From assembly GCF_009017415.1 (NCBI RefSeq), contig NC_092404.1, forward strand, positions 2,170,001 to 2,234,000: a stretch of DNA of 64,000 nucleotides. The letters are read 5' to 3'. The DNA comes from Aspergillus flavus. Taxonomy: Eukaryota; Ascomycota; Eurotiomycetes; Eurotiales; Aspergillaceae. Below, in pieces: positions 34,401 to 46,783 of the stretch. Position 1 is the first letter of the stretch. Each line of letters opens with the position of its first letter. Under the pieces are notes generated by a model that was not told the origin of the DNA, did no database searches, and was given only the letters and a program-made list of their open reading frames with translations. The position numbers and the translations under genes are program-made.

Positions 34401-35432
34401 AGCACCGAAGCCGGTGGAGTGTGGTACCCCAACTCTGCCTTCAAGACAGCCCAAGCCCTTCGTGACTTCAACAATGGTGAACAACTGCCTGTCATGATCC
34501 TGGCCAACTGGAGGGGTTTCTCAGGTGGACAGCGCGATATGTACAACGAGGTTCTGAAGTATGGGTCATACATCGTCGATGCTTTGGTCAAATATGAGCA
34601 GCCCATCTTCGTCTACATCCCGCCCTTCGGTGAACTCCGTGGTGGTTCTTGGGTCGTCATTGACCCTACAATCAATCCAGACCAAATGGAGATGTACGCT
34701 GATGAGGAAGCTCGCGGTGGTGTTCTTGAGCCTGAGGGTATTGTTAACATCAAATACCGCCGTGACAAGCAGTTGGATACCATGGCTCGCCTGGATGCTA
34801 CTTATGGTGAGCTCCGACGCTCTCTGGAAGACTCGTCGCTCAGTAAAGAGCAGCTGTCGGAGATCAAGACTAAGATGGCTGCCCGCGAGGAGCAACTTCT
34901 GCCCGTCTATTTGCAGATTGCTCTGCAGTTTGCTGATCTTCATGATCGTGCTGGCCGCATGGAGGCCAAGAACACTATTCGCCGGCCGCTCACCTGGAAG
35001 AACGCACGTCGATTCTTCTACTGGCGTGTGCGTCGCCGTCTCAGCGAGGAACTTATCCTCAAGCGCATGGTTGCTGCGGCACCGTCTCCCGCACCCCGCG
35101 ACGCCAGCAGTGGTGCCATCCCGACCACCCCAGCCGGAAACGTCTCTTCTACTGAATCCGCTCGCTCGACTCACCTTCACACCCTGCGTACCTGGACTGG
35201 AATGCTTGATGACGAGTTGGAGCGTGATGACCAACGTGTGGCCTTGTGGTATGAGGAGAACAAGAAGCTAATCCAGACAAAGATTGAATCCCTCAAGACC
35301 GAGTCCGTTGCTGCAGATGTTGCGCAATTGCTTATCGGCAACAAGGACGGTGGATTGAAGGGTGTCCAGCAGGTTCTGAGCATGCTGCCTGTCGAAGAGA
35401 AGGAAGCTGTTCTTAAGTACCTTTCGTCATAA
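28449..35432 (+). CDS. accA: Acetyl-CoA carboxylase (multidomain)
   Basis: Cytosolic biotin enzyme making malonyl-CoA, the committed step of fatty acid and polyketide precursor supply. Exons 28449-28589, 28665-28835 and 28893-35432 give 2283 aa, the usual fungal length. Biotin carboxylase at about 45-570: [16 protein letters not shown] at the start, the ATP-grasp Gly-rich loop GGGGKG, and [14 protein letters not shown]. The biotin carrier motif EVMKMYMPL has biotinyl Lys720. A central domain (about 790-1500) follows, then the carboxyltransferase N- and C-lobes (about 1500-2200) with [24 protein letters not shown] and [21 protein letters not shown] Ser-rich tail precedes the final helical region. 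The two small 5' introns fall before and after the first conserved biotin-carboxylase motif. Essential gene; known to be held down by phosphorylation and by citrate or fatty acyl-CoA in relatives. Confidence 0.97.
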
Positions 35433-36319
35433 ATCCTGCATTAAGTATTAAATTGTGTGGATGGTCTCATGTAATGTTTTTCGTTTATATCATATATAAA
35501 GTCATGCACTTGAGCATTGGGCACGAGGCAGGGATCGGGGTTCGGCTTTTGGGAGGTGTATGTCAAGTTTCTGTTTTTTGTTATGCATATGACGTGTTTG
35601 ATGTCGGTTATTAGGAATTTATCCTTATGTGTTCAGTACATTCTAGTTAGAAAAAAGAATCAGTCTTAAAATATTAAAAGCACCCCAGGATATTAGAGTA
35701 GCAACTCGAGTTCTAGGCTTGTAACTACCTGGAACCACAGCGTATAAATAATTGAAGATTCGATCTTGGTATTAAAAGAGTAGATAGACAGAAGATAGAC
35801 TAAGGATGACCCAAAGCGTTGAATCAGCTGATCCTTATCAACACTGACGACTCACGCTGTTGTGCAGCACGTAAAGAGATTACTGAATGACTGTCCAGTT
35901 TCACTTCAACCAGTCCTATGTACAACTATGTTTCTCCAGACGTCAACTTCAAGACGATGGAATTTTGTTTTGATCACAAAGTAGAATGAGGGAGACAAAA
36001 GGGAGACTATTAGAAGCCCAAGGAAGTAAATCGCCCGTTGTCTGAAAGTAAGATTAGAAACTATGTAACAAATGCGCAAGGGGGTATTATTTTAGTTCTT
36101 TCCCATCCACTCATGTATAATCATAACCATAAAAAACAGGCAAGAACAGAATAGCAGAATGCCGGCCCAGATCCAAGAGTCATGAATGACGATATATAGA
36201 GTTCGAGACAGCAACTGAAAAGAAAAGGAAAAGGGGGAGAAGGGGTATAGAAAATAGAAAATGGCGGCACGAAGATGGATATAAGAGAGTAACTTAAGGA
36301 GAACGAAAAAGAACGAAGT
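35433..36319. other. Convergent 3' intergenic region
   Basis: Between the ends of accA and the pseudokinase-protease gene. A/T-rich 3'-UTR-like sequence; no gene seen. Confidence 0.6.
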
Positions 36320-39300
36320 TTATGCGAGCTGCCTCTCCAAGCTGCGGGGTGGAGTCAGGATGGGTGGCATTCCTCGATATGGGGTGGAGACCTCTCGAGC
36401 TCGGCTGGGGTGCACCGGGCCCATGCTGGGGTCCTCTAAACGTAGACGTCCAATATCAACTGGAAGCTGCTCTGGTAGTGGGAGCGGGGCGCGATATCTT
36501 GGGTTTTGTGGTTCAAAGTGGGAGGAACCGGGCGTTGGGTACGAGAAAGACTCATGTGGATAGCCTGGTAGACTGACATATGTCGCGTCCAGGGTGCGAG
36601 CGATGTCTTCTAACATGACTTCCATTGGCGCGATGTATGCCGTGTGGCTTTTCTCTGACCAAGCTAGGACGTGGCCGCATACTCGACCGGTTGACTTTTC
36701 GAAGACCCATGCTCCTGAGTCGCCGGGAACTAGAATAAGTTAGAGAAGAATTCAGAATAACCAGGGCTCCTGGGTATGCTTACTTACCACCGAAGTTCCC
36801 GTCTACACAGAAACTCGTCGAGAAAGTCTGTCGGCCGTGGAGTTTTACAATTGTCATTGCTCGAGATATCTGCCCAGTTTGCAAGCCGCTAGTTCGACCG
36901 CAACAATGAACTTTCAAGCCACCAAGATCTTCTAGGCGTGCGATGTCGTTCAAATAAATAGTTTCAGTCTGTTGCATAGGTTGTTGACTGAACACTATGT
37001 TACGAGGATCAATCCGATCATCGTTGATCTTGATCAAGGCCCAATCAATTTCATGCTTGATGCCTTTGCGTGTCCATCGTCTGACACCAGAAGACGCATG
37101 GACAAACCCAAGAGAGTGAGAGGCTAGATGTTCGTCGTCACGATCTTCGGGACATGGGAAAAAGTCTTCACGAACGTCATCGATTGCTGGCTGGGTGACG
37201 AACAGCGGTGGCTCGTCGCCTGGATCAATACCGGCCGTGTCACCCACCGAAGCTGAGTCTTCATCTTCGTCAATGTCAAATGCGTCTTCATCTGAGGAGA
37301 AGCCATCGGAGAGGTTGAAGTCGTCGTAAGTTCCTTCTAGGCTAAGGGAGATGGAGTTATCGTCGCCGTCCTCGTCCTCTGAGATCTCAAGTTCAAGTTC
37401 CGACGGATTTTCATCACACCAGCTGTACATGAACTCTGCTTCCTGGGGCCCGGGATCTCGAGGCCAGTTCCCTGCTGACCGGAGAGGAGCACCGGGATCT
37501 TCATCCTCACCGTCCTCCTGGTCACTGGGGGACTCCAACATATGATGTACTGTCATACCGTACGGCATTCCGTCCACCAGAATCGCCCCACCATAGGTTA
37601 CCGGAGGTAAGTGCTCTTCATTCATAAAGGCGCCTATGGAGGCACCGCAGAGAGGCCGGGGCTGATAGCAAGGATTTGGGTCCGGACGAAAAGATGCGGG
37701 CACATCGTTTCTCTCCGGACCAGACTTTGCTGGCCTACGACGTTTCTTTCGAGGGACTTTTGAGCGTTGGATGTCGCCCCGAAGAACGATCAGATCCCAG
37801 TCTTCCCGATCGAGAACGAAGTACTTTTTCAAAGCAGCCCTGACCTTTTTCGCACTAGCACACGTCACGCAGATTGTCGTCCTGGCACTTTCAGGGGCCT
37901 CGCCCGTCATCATGAGAGTGACACTGCACGACTCAGAGGAGTCCTTTAAAATCTTTTGTAGGAGTTTTCTTAACCGAGGTAACATCTGGAAGTTCCACTC
38001 GTTAAGATGCTCCTGAGGTATTTCAACATTGGTGAGTTTCTTAAACGTTCTCTTCCGTACTTTCCTCTCATCCAAGCCCATCTTTTCTCTTATCAATTTC
38101 ATTTCGGCAGTGGGAAGCGTGGCAAATGGTTCGGTATATGGAACAAATGGCTCGGGAGTGGGGTTGTAGTCCCTGACAGGTGCTTTCGTAGCCCCGGGGT
38201 CTGATCCTGGAACAAGAGCAAGTGGTAGGCAATCGTCCAGCTCCTCAGCTCCAGGTGCCGAGAAAATATCGATCCTGCAGCAAGACCAAACGATCTTGGA
38301 CATAGTGTAAATGAAGTTCATGGAGAATGAGAAGATACTGTCAGGCTCGGAAAGATCTAACACGGGATAGTGAAATGTCTGAGGAACCCTAAGGTTGAAA
38401 TCATCGAACGGTTGGGTTGAAAGATGAAAGTTGGGTGCGTCTAGACAGAGCTGCACCACGTGAAGGTATGCGCTACCACACTTAGGACCCAATTTTTGAA
38501 GATAGACATTCTCTATCCTTTGTTTGAACATCGAGTTGTTGTACTTCATCTTCCACAAACGGCTGATAGGCGTCCATAGACCGATTTCCATCAACACCAG
38601 GCCAAGCGAGTAAAGGTCATAAGCCCAGGATGCGTCATCTCCCAGAGACCTCTTATCATCTGGATGACGATACATGCTCGATGAAAGAGGCTCAGGCGAT
38701 GAACTGGTCCCGGAAAACTGAGCGAACGAGGTCAGGTAAGGACGTCGCAAGTTCTCTGTGAGCCCAACTTCATCGGTATTAGAGTTTGTCAACCCAGGGA
38801 AAACAAGAACATTGCTGCTGTTAATATTTCCGTGCACAAGGTTCTGGCTCCGTAGTTGCAAAACAGCCATTAAAAGGTCATAAGCCAAGCGAAAACGAGT
38901 TTCTAGGTTAGGTACGTTATACTCTTCACCCGACTGGAAGAGCGACAACAAAGGCTTGGGCTTTAGCCCGTTCAAGAGATCGGTAGGGTTGCGTAAAAAA
39001 GGAAAGTAGTCAACCGGCATCTGATAGATAAAGGCATATCGGGAGTTAGGCATATCAACATAGTAGCCGAGAAATTTCAACAATCCCAAATGGGAAACAC
39101 GGGCGTTTTGGACAAGCTGGTCAAGGGTCTGATGCACATGGTCCAACCGTTGAATTCCTGGTGCAGTAGACGCTCCCGAGTTCTCAAGCATCATGGGAGT
39201 AAACTCAACCAGAATGGTCACAGTAGAGTCTTTCGTACCCCGCAGAAAAGGTGATGCTGATGTCTTCATGCGCCCAATGGCTCGCGAATTGGTGGAGGCG

Positions 39301-40124
39301 GCTACCATTTCGTAGGGCGGGGGACTATTGTCGTGAGATGCTCCGGACAGCTGCAAAGCAGAACGATCAATAATATAGTGATTTGTAGTTAGGGATATCT
39401 TGCTGAATGATTTATCGAGTTGTGGCTTTTCGAGGGTCGCGGCGGCGCGATTGGAAAATGGCGTATATTCGAATTTATCAAGCTGTGTTCTGGGGTGTTT
39501 GGTGTCAATAGAGGCACCAAGATATGATTTCGAATCCGGGAAAACAGTGTAGATGGTATCCTCTGTTGTTGACCCAGGATATTGGCGTGGTCGGGCCTTG
39601 GTAGCTGACTGCCCACTAGAGGTCATGTTGCGTCGTGAGCGGGACAGGTCATAAAGGGTGTCAATGCAAGCGGTTAGGTCGGCGAGGAGATGTTTAGACC
39701 GATTGATGTCTTCGTCAGTCCAATGCGTCTTGAGTGGCAGACTACTAAGACCATCCTTCGAGGGTGGGTCTGACCGAGCGCCTTTGGGGGGTAGGTCGGA
39801 AGTCCCTGCATGCTGGATGCGTTCTGCTTCATTGAGAAGCTCTTGAATTGAGGACATGACGCTGGCAACAACATCGCTGTAGCCAGCTTGCGTTAGCGAT
39901 TCATCGATATCATTCGGCTGCGCAGCGCTGGCGTCGCTCCAATCTAGACCCCATGCCAGAAGTCTGTCTCTTTGTGTTCGAAAGCTCCGGTGAAGAGCAA
40001 CTAGCTCCGGGTCATCAACGGCTTTTGAAGCAGTCGTCACACTCTCGCAAGAGGTCTTGGTATCTGTATACATCTTGGTAAGGCGTCGCTGGAGGTACGA
40101 ACCTCCGTGACGGAGAACGGACAT
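36320..40124 (-). CDS. Pseudokinase plus trypsin-fold protease protein with HeLo-like N-terminus
   Basis: 1248 aa. Minus-strand exons 40124-36788 and 36729-36320; the join turns GNFG into GNFGVPGDSGAWVF. The N-terminal 150 residues are helical, with HRSFRTQRDRLLAWGLDW and later DLTACIDTLYDLSR blocks that resemble fungal HeLo/HeLo-like signalling domains (weak, by eye). About 290-600 is a protein-kinase fold with degraded catalysis: the HRD site reads HGN (LVHGNINSSNVLVF), and DFG is replaced by an SFAQFS segment. So it is a probable pseudokinase. About 820-1165 fits a trypsin-like serine protease with candidate triad His860/861 (MTVHHM), Asp1027 (IDWALI) and Ser1117 (GDSG). A very acidic insert, about 100 residues, sits between His and Asp. 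Basic KKRRRP near 800 could be a nuclear signal. Function unknown; the architecture suggests signal-triggered proteolysis (inference). Confidence 0.75.
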
Positions 40125-41069
40125 CTTGGCGCGCAGGCTGTCCGGGACGAATTGTAAGATTCAACAGGGATTCAGAGCATTGCAGATAACACGCCGCCGT
40201 TACCAGTGGAAATGCATGATCTCAAAGACCGTTCTTGCTAGGAGTGTTTGGACGCGCGGATTCAACAATTGTTCAGTAGATATCAAAGTCGAGGGGCAAA
40301 GAGCGACAGGAGGAATAAGAATAGATTGAAGGTGGGCAGGAATTCTGTTGCCTAACCAATAGGGAGTGGCGAGTGCAGTAAAGCCTCCATCGCCAAGCCA
40401 CAAGTCCGCGCAAGCTTGGCGCATCACGTGGCAGGCAGCCGCGATTCCCAGGCCCCAGGCGCATGCCAGAATGATTGGCTGTTTTGCTAGCGGTGGCGCA
40501 TGCATAACATCCGTGCGTCGTCTGCACAAGCCACATCCTTGCCTGTTTCAGAGGATTAAGCTCATGATTCATACAGATTAGCTGGTAGATCTTTCATGGT
40601 TCAAGTCAACATGGAGATTTTGGATAGATAGGTCATTGCTCATCTTTGATGAATAGTATAACAGCGTGTAACAAGTCATTTAGGTCTTGCAGGATGATGC
40701 ACTATGTACACCCTAGATCGATCTTACCTTAGTTGATGACTACTAATGTTACACCCGACTAATCTTATCTTGTCTGTAAAATATGTACCGAATTGTACGT
40801 TTCCAAAGTACACAATAAATGATGATCCATTATGCAATCTAGTAAGGGAGGTACTCTATGAAAAAGAGAAGAAGAAAAAAACAGAGGGTTTCCTGAGACC
40901 CACTTGAGTGGATACCCACATAACAAATAGACCAGGCAGCCATAAAGCAAATATACAGTGGGAATGTGATCGAAAGCGAAAAAAAGGTTTATTCATCAGT
41001 CATAACATGTACACGAATTGAAGGCATAAGGGTTTCTTTTCAAAAGTTTGTACTTTAGTCAACATTGAA
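40125..41069. other. Intergenic, promoter side of the pseudokinase-protease gene
   Basis: No gene seen. A CACGTG box lies at 40425-40430, about 300 bases upstream of the start codon. The right half is the 3' region of Doa10. Confidence 0.5.
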
Positions 41070-44000
41070 TCACCCAGTGATCACTTGGCTGGGTACACCG
41101 ACATCTTTCGCCCGTTTCTCGCGGAAGTTATGAAGGCGCTCTCCAATTAGATAAACATCATCACGGATGTTGACCCTCCATTTCTCCACCTGTCGATTTA
41201 CGAGGAAACCAATCCAAAACAGCAAGCTCAGAAGCAATGTGAGAGGATATGCATAACGGTAGACCTTGAACTGAACCTCAGGGGTAGAATAAAATACGGT
41301 TGAATTGACCAGGAATCCGCCCGCCAACGGCAAGGCAACCGCTACTGCCGTTAAGAGCATGACTGGGAGTAGTAAAGCTCGCGTGGCGAGCTTGACATTG
41401 GGCTTCAGCCAACCATCGCGGAAAATGCCATTAAGAGCGGCCGCGGGACGAGAAGTGGAATACCAGAGTACGAATTTGATGGCCATTTGGACATAGAGTA
41501 CTCCAATAGTCCAGTCTTGCACAAAATGGATGACGTGTGTCTGAGCACCATCCAGGTACGTATGCACGGGAACCAACACGTAAAGCTCCATTGCAAGAGC
41601 AAATAGTGACGGTAAAAATACCGAGAACGCCAAAGCGATGTAGATGAGTCGGAGGGCATTGGCTGCAGCACCGGTCAACCCGAGACAAGCCTGGCGAGGA
41701 GACTGTAAGTATGGCCTCAAACGGTCCTTCACCGCAGCAAAGCTGGTGTGGCAATACAGCGCAAGATAGGCAGCGCTACCAACTATGCAGATGCCTGTTG
41801 AGAAGGCATAGATGTCGTTCACCGGTCGGTTGGGGAAGTGTGAAGACATAATTTTCCGGCCGACAACCAATGGAATAATTGTGACGCCTACGCCAGTAGC
41901 AGCCGCGAATACCCATATCGAGAAAATAAATGCGGCAATCCGCGTCCGGAAAAAGGGCGGAATATAAACCTTCGCAAACATGGGATTCGCTCGGCTGTGT
42001 AATCCCTCGTTCGTCTCTGGAAGCCCATCGATTCTTTCATTTGATTCTGACACCTCCAGAAACACGGAATTACCCTTGGGAATCCGGACCTGATCAGATG
42101 CAGGGGCGCGGACAAATTTACCATCCCGGACAAAGTAGGCATCAATATGGTTGTCATCAGCATCACGTCGCTGTTCTCCACTTTTTACAGGGTAACCAGT
42201 ATCCCCCTTTGCCAGCGACAGCGTAGCCCACCAAGACCGTCGTACATGGTAACCTTCCTCATCCGGCTGCCTCTCATTGAAAAAGAAGTTGGTCAGCCGT
42301 AAGAATCGTGCGCACTTATGGAACCACCAATTGTAGAGGCCATGTAATCCGTCCGAAGGTTTGATTGATCGAATCACAAGCGGCATGAGGAAGTTGTAGA
42401 ACAGGAGGTCGACGGGGAACTCAAGGACTGGCATTGTTGCAGACCAATGAATAGGGAGCACATCGTCGAATGCATAGTACAAACCCCAGACGACACCACC
42501 AAGGCAAATGATGACTAGAGCGCCATACACAAGAGCACTGAATGCAATCTTGCGTAGTTGGGTAGTGATACTACGTTCTAGAACATCGCGCACGGGATGG
42601 AAGGTCGGATCGTCGGGATCGCGAATAAAATCTGTGAAATGCTGTCAGTAGTCATCATCGAGACGTAGGGAAGATCGATCTTACAGAGAACACCACTTCT
42701 CATGATTTTCCTGCACATGGACACAAAAAGAGCGAAGTGAAACATATAACAGGTGCCAATGAACCAATGCACAAACAATGAGGTAAGCGGAGACGACGAT
42801 GTAAATTCAAGGCGCGATGCAATAGTAGCGTTCTCAAAGAGAGGCAGCAATGCGACATCAAGCAGAGTACCACAATATAGCGGGAAAACGATCATCTCAA
42901 TCCCGATGATCAAGATGACTTTCATAACTCCACCAGCTTGATGCAGAACGTCGGCAACTATGCCTTCCACCCTCTGCCCCCTATCCGCACCAGATACTAG
43001 GCCAGTGATACGAAGGTATAGCAGACCCAAAGCTGACGCTAAGAGATAGCCCATTAAAATGGCAATGACCCGATCCTTGGTGTCCCATACGGCCAGTTCA
43101 TAATCCACAGCTATGGCACCTGAAGCTAATCCTGTCACGCTTGCATTGAACCATTTGGCGTTCGAAGAGAAGAGTATTTGGCTCCCAAATTTATAAAGTT
43201 GACCGCGAGCCTGGGGTATTAAACTGATGAGATCGACAATTCCGTGCTTGAGCGACTGGGAGTCAGGCAGCTCAATAGCAAGTAACCGCAGTGGGAAATC
43301 GTACAACACAAATTTGCCTATTCCAAAGCATAGCCAAAACAAGCTGGTGATACGCTCTTCGTGTATCTTTAGTGCTTGGTGAGAGAGGACGGAGAACATG
43401 GGAACATCCGACTCATGAAACACAAAGAAGGAACTAATCACGTTGCCTAGCCGATGACTGCTGGCATCAATGAGCGAAAGAGAGGCGGTGGTGATAGACT
43501 TTGTCTCAGGAATCCAGTCGCCCAGAGGTAATAGAGCACTAAGGGGACTCAACAACAGCTTCACGATAAGACTAACACCATACATGACATATCCCAGGAT
43601 GCCAATTAAAGTGTCAAGTGTAACATCTGCAAAAACTGATACTGCCGTCATTGGGACGCCAAAGACCAATTGTATAGGGTTGGCTAGAAGGACGAGGGCG
43701 ATTTTACCCCAAAGATAAGGCAGCCAAATTCCGACAGAAACTGTGAATGATATAAGCAGCGCACTGAATACACCGTTCTGTAGGAGACCGAAGATCGGAC
43801 CCTGCATCCCAATGAGTTCTAGAATCCCTTCTAGATCATCACCATCCTCGACAGCGTCAACATCGTTTCCGTCGATTCCAGCATCCGCAAAGATCCCTTG
43901 ATTATCCTGTGCGCCGGCATTGGCAAGGCGTCGATTGTTTTGCAAGGGCACAAAAGGTTCTTCCAATGCAGGGTCCTCAACTACGTGTTCCTCATCCGGC

Positions 44001-46009
44001 TGTGGGCGCTCTTGAGCCTGATCGTCAGGCGTGATGTCGGCCCAGAACCAGTCAAAGAGCTTGGTAACCAGATTCCTAGGAGGCGCAGTGCTAGGATGAT
44101 CCGTCTGTGTTGGGGGTGGCACGTTTGCAGCTGGTTCCTGGTTTAAATTGGCAGGATTGTTTGCACTTGAGGGGTCATGGGGGGTGAATTCCTGGACAGC
44201 CCCAACTAAGTCATTTGCTGAGCTACGAGCATCTGACTGCGACTCCCTATCCTCTTCGCTTCCAGGTCCAAGTTCTGGAAAATCGAAAGCGAAGTCAGTG
44301 TGCAACTGGTCCATAGCAGCATCGTTTCTAGCGTGCGGGCTCGCGATATCCCAGGGCCGACCAACAGGAGTTGACGACTGAGATGTAGTGTTCCAATGAG
44401 AATCCGGTAGTGATGAGCCTGCGGAGGCAATTGTGTTATGACTTGCAAACTCTGAGTCTGTCTCGCCCGGACCCGGGACATAACTAGATGGACCTGAGGA
44501 GCTTTGATCATGAGACCAGGACACTCTAGGACTATCACTGCGCTGAAGCTTTGTCATGGCCGTGACAACCCAACCGAGCTCTTCCTGACGGCCCTCTTCG
44601 TGTATGATTCGTAAGATTTGTTCAGGGTCACCGTGCCCACGTGACCACAGGTCTCTGAAGGTCTCGACGCCAGGCCAGGCTTGATTGATCTGGGATGCTG
44701 ATTCCGCTGCAAAATCATTGCTCGAATCATCGTCGTCGCTCTCAAAGTTCCGACGGAAGGAACCCGATGTGCTGAGTTCATCCCCGAACGCCATATTATC
44801 AACCCGAACCGACATGTTCCTAGAAGGCGACTCCACCTCAGCTACGGCGTCAGGGACGGAATTGTCGGCGTGAACGAAGCGATCTTCATGGCCGTGACCT
44901 CCCTGTTCCTGTTGTTCGTCGTCTGGATGTAGAGGTCTATGATCTCCTAGGCGAGGGTTTTCGTCCACAGGATTTGGTCGATTATTCGCTATTAACTGGA
45001 CAGCCGCTTCTCGTTCTCCATCTGCAATATTGGCCATCGGTTGTTGCTGGACAACCCATTCACGGATAAGGAAAATTAAAATAAAGGATATGACAACAAG
45101 CAACGTAATTAACTGCCCCTCCAATGTGTCGATAAGAATGTTGTTAATCGTGGGAGACGGTGTGATATTATTCAAGAACTTGACATCAGACAGCCACGAG
45201 GGATGCCGCTGCTTGTAGAACCCTACCGTTATATTTGAAGACCTTCCGGTTGTTGAACTGGAACTTGAGGATATAGCTGGAAAAAAAAGGGCAGAAAATG
45301 CTTTCTTTATAATAGTAAGGAGTAGCGGTTCGCCTGATGAGAAGCTAAATATTGACGATGCTGGAGACGGCATGGACTGCGTATCGGCCGTGTCCGTTTC
45401 AAATGTAGAGGCCAGGGCTGAGCTTGTCGCAACACCTACACTATGAAGCGAAGCAGTGCTGTTCGCAATTACTTGAGAAAGGCGTTCCTGAGTCGGTCCT
45501 TGCATAGCGTTATCCCCACCGGACCAGCGGCCATCTGCAAGCCAGAACAGCGCTCTCCAGATGGCCCTCATGGACCAGGGTAGCCATCCAAGCCAGACGA
45601 ATGCAACAAGAACGAATCGCAGCCATGTCACCACGGTGCGAAAGCTATGAACCAACAATTGCTTTAGGAATAGTGGCGTTGGTAAATCCCGAGGCATGTT
45701 CGGGTCGTATAGCTTTGTAAAGCGGAATGGTGTTTTGCACAGCTCACAGTGTTTCTTCTGCGAGTGTGATAACCACTCCACCAAACATGCCTGGTGGACA
45801 AATTTGATACTACCACTGCATTTGCAAGGGTAGAACAGTTGTTCTTCTTCCGTACCTTCGCCCCGACATATTCGGCAAGTATCAGGTTCTTCCAGATCCC
45901 TTTCCTTTCCTCTGTAATTTGTAGCGTAGGCTGGGTCATTCATCACGTCTGGAAAAGATGGTGCGGCGATTCCTGCATAGTCGGAGCGTTGATCCGTCGG
46001 GGGTTCCAT
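41070..46009 (-). CDS. doa10: ERAD RING-CH E3 ubiquitin ligase Doa10/Ssm4
   Basis: Large polytopic ligase of the ER and inner nuclear membrane that ubiquitinates misfolded membrane and cytosolic/nuclear proteins. Minus-strand exons 46009-42685 and 42631-41070 give 1628 aa. The N-terminal RING-CH finger is complete: C45, C48, C62, C64, H72, C75, C88 and C91 (CRICRGEG ... HQACLVEWL ... CELC). A first TM pair follows near residue 100-150. There is a long, acidic, low-complexity cytosolic part (about 330-730). Then come many hydrophobic segments across exon 1 and exon 2, including the TD-domain-like region and the C-terminal NRQVEKWRVNIRDDVYLIGERLHNF that is the conserved C-terminal element of the family. 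The intron join reads [22 protein letters not shown], a conserved stretch. Somewhat longer than yeast Doa10 owing to the cytosolic insert. Confidence 0.93.
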
Positions 46010-46783
46010 GATTTCGACAAGCTCGAGTCGACGATCCGATCGTCATTAATAGCGATAGCAAGATATCATATCTATAGTTTACACGAATCGCAAATTGACC
46101 AGGACTGAGATATGAGGCCGGCGAGCTAGGGTACCTATGCTAAGTCCCCTTACCCTCGAAAACAAAGAATCCTTGAGAATTGATGACAAGCATCGATGTC
46201 AGTTTACCATAGGCGATGATGACTCAGCACTAGCGACGCCACATATAATATCACGTGGGGATACAGTATGTTACAGCCAGGGGACAGAGTTGATAACTAC
46301 CGCTGAGGGACCCTAGTGTAACACTTTGTAAGACGCCAGATGCGCTGAACTAAACGATGACCTCACTTCAGCCTTCGTGCATTTACCCTGAAGTCCCTGT
46401 TAGCTTGATGTTATTGTGATTGAACTTTCTTCAAGCTATCTTTACATCCTAAGACAAACCAGCTCTTTATCGACTTTATTCATCAGTTCAACGAAGTGCA
46501 TCATATTTCGACAAAGAAACACGCGCCAAGACCTGGGCCTTCGTCGCGTACGAGTCTTGTTGAAACTTAGCGAAGGGCTAGGTTATCAACTCTAGCCTCC
46601 GGTCTCAATTTCTGCTGAAGCCCAGACGGTGTGGCTCCGTAGTGCAATTGCGATGATCTAGATAGCAACGGCAAGTTGTTCGAGTCTTGTATCTATTTAG
46701 ATTATATGCGCGACGGCAGGCAAGCGCTAGCATCTATTGACTCAAAACAAAGGACTCTAATTACCGAGGCGAGGTCGCCAGCG
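46010..46783. promoter_or_regulatory. Divergent promoter of doa10 and the 46.8-kb gene
   Basis: 774 bases between divergent starts. It contains TGACTCA at 46220-46226, a consensus for the amino-acid-starvation factor CpcA/Gcn4, and CACGTG at 46252-46257. Roles are inference from sequence only. Confidence 0.35.
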
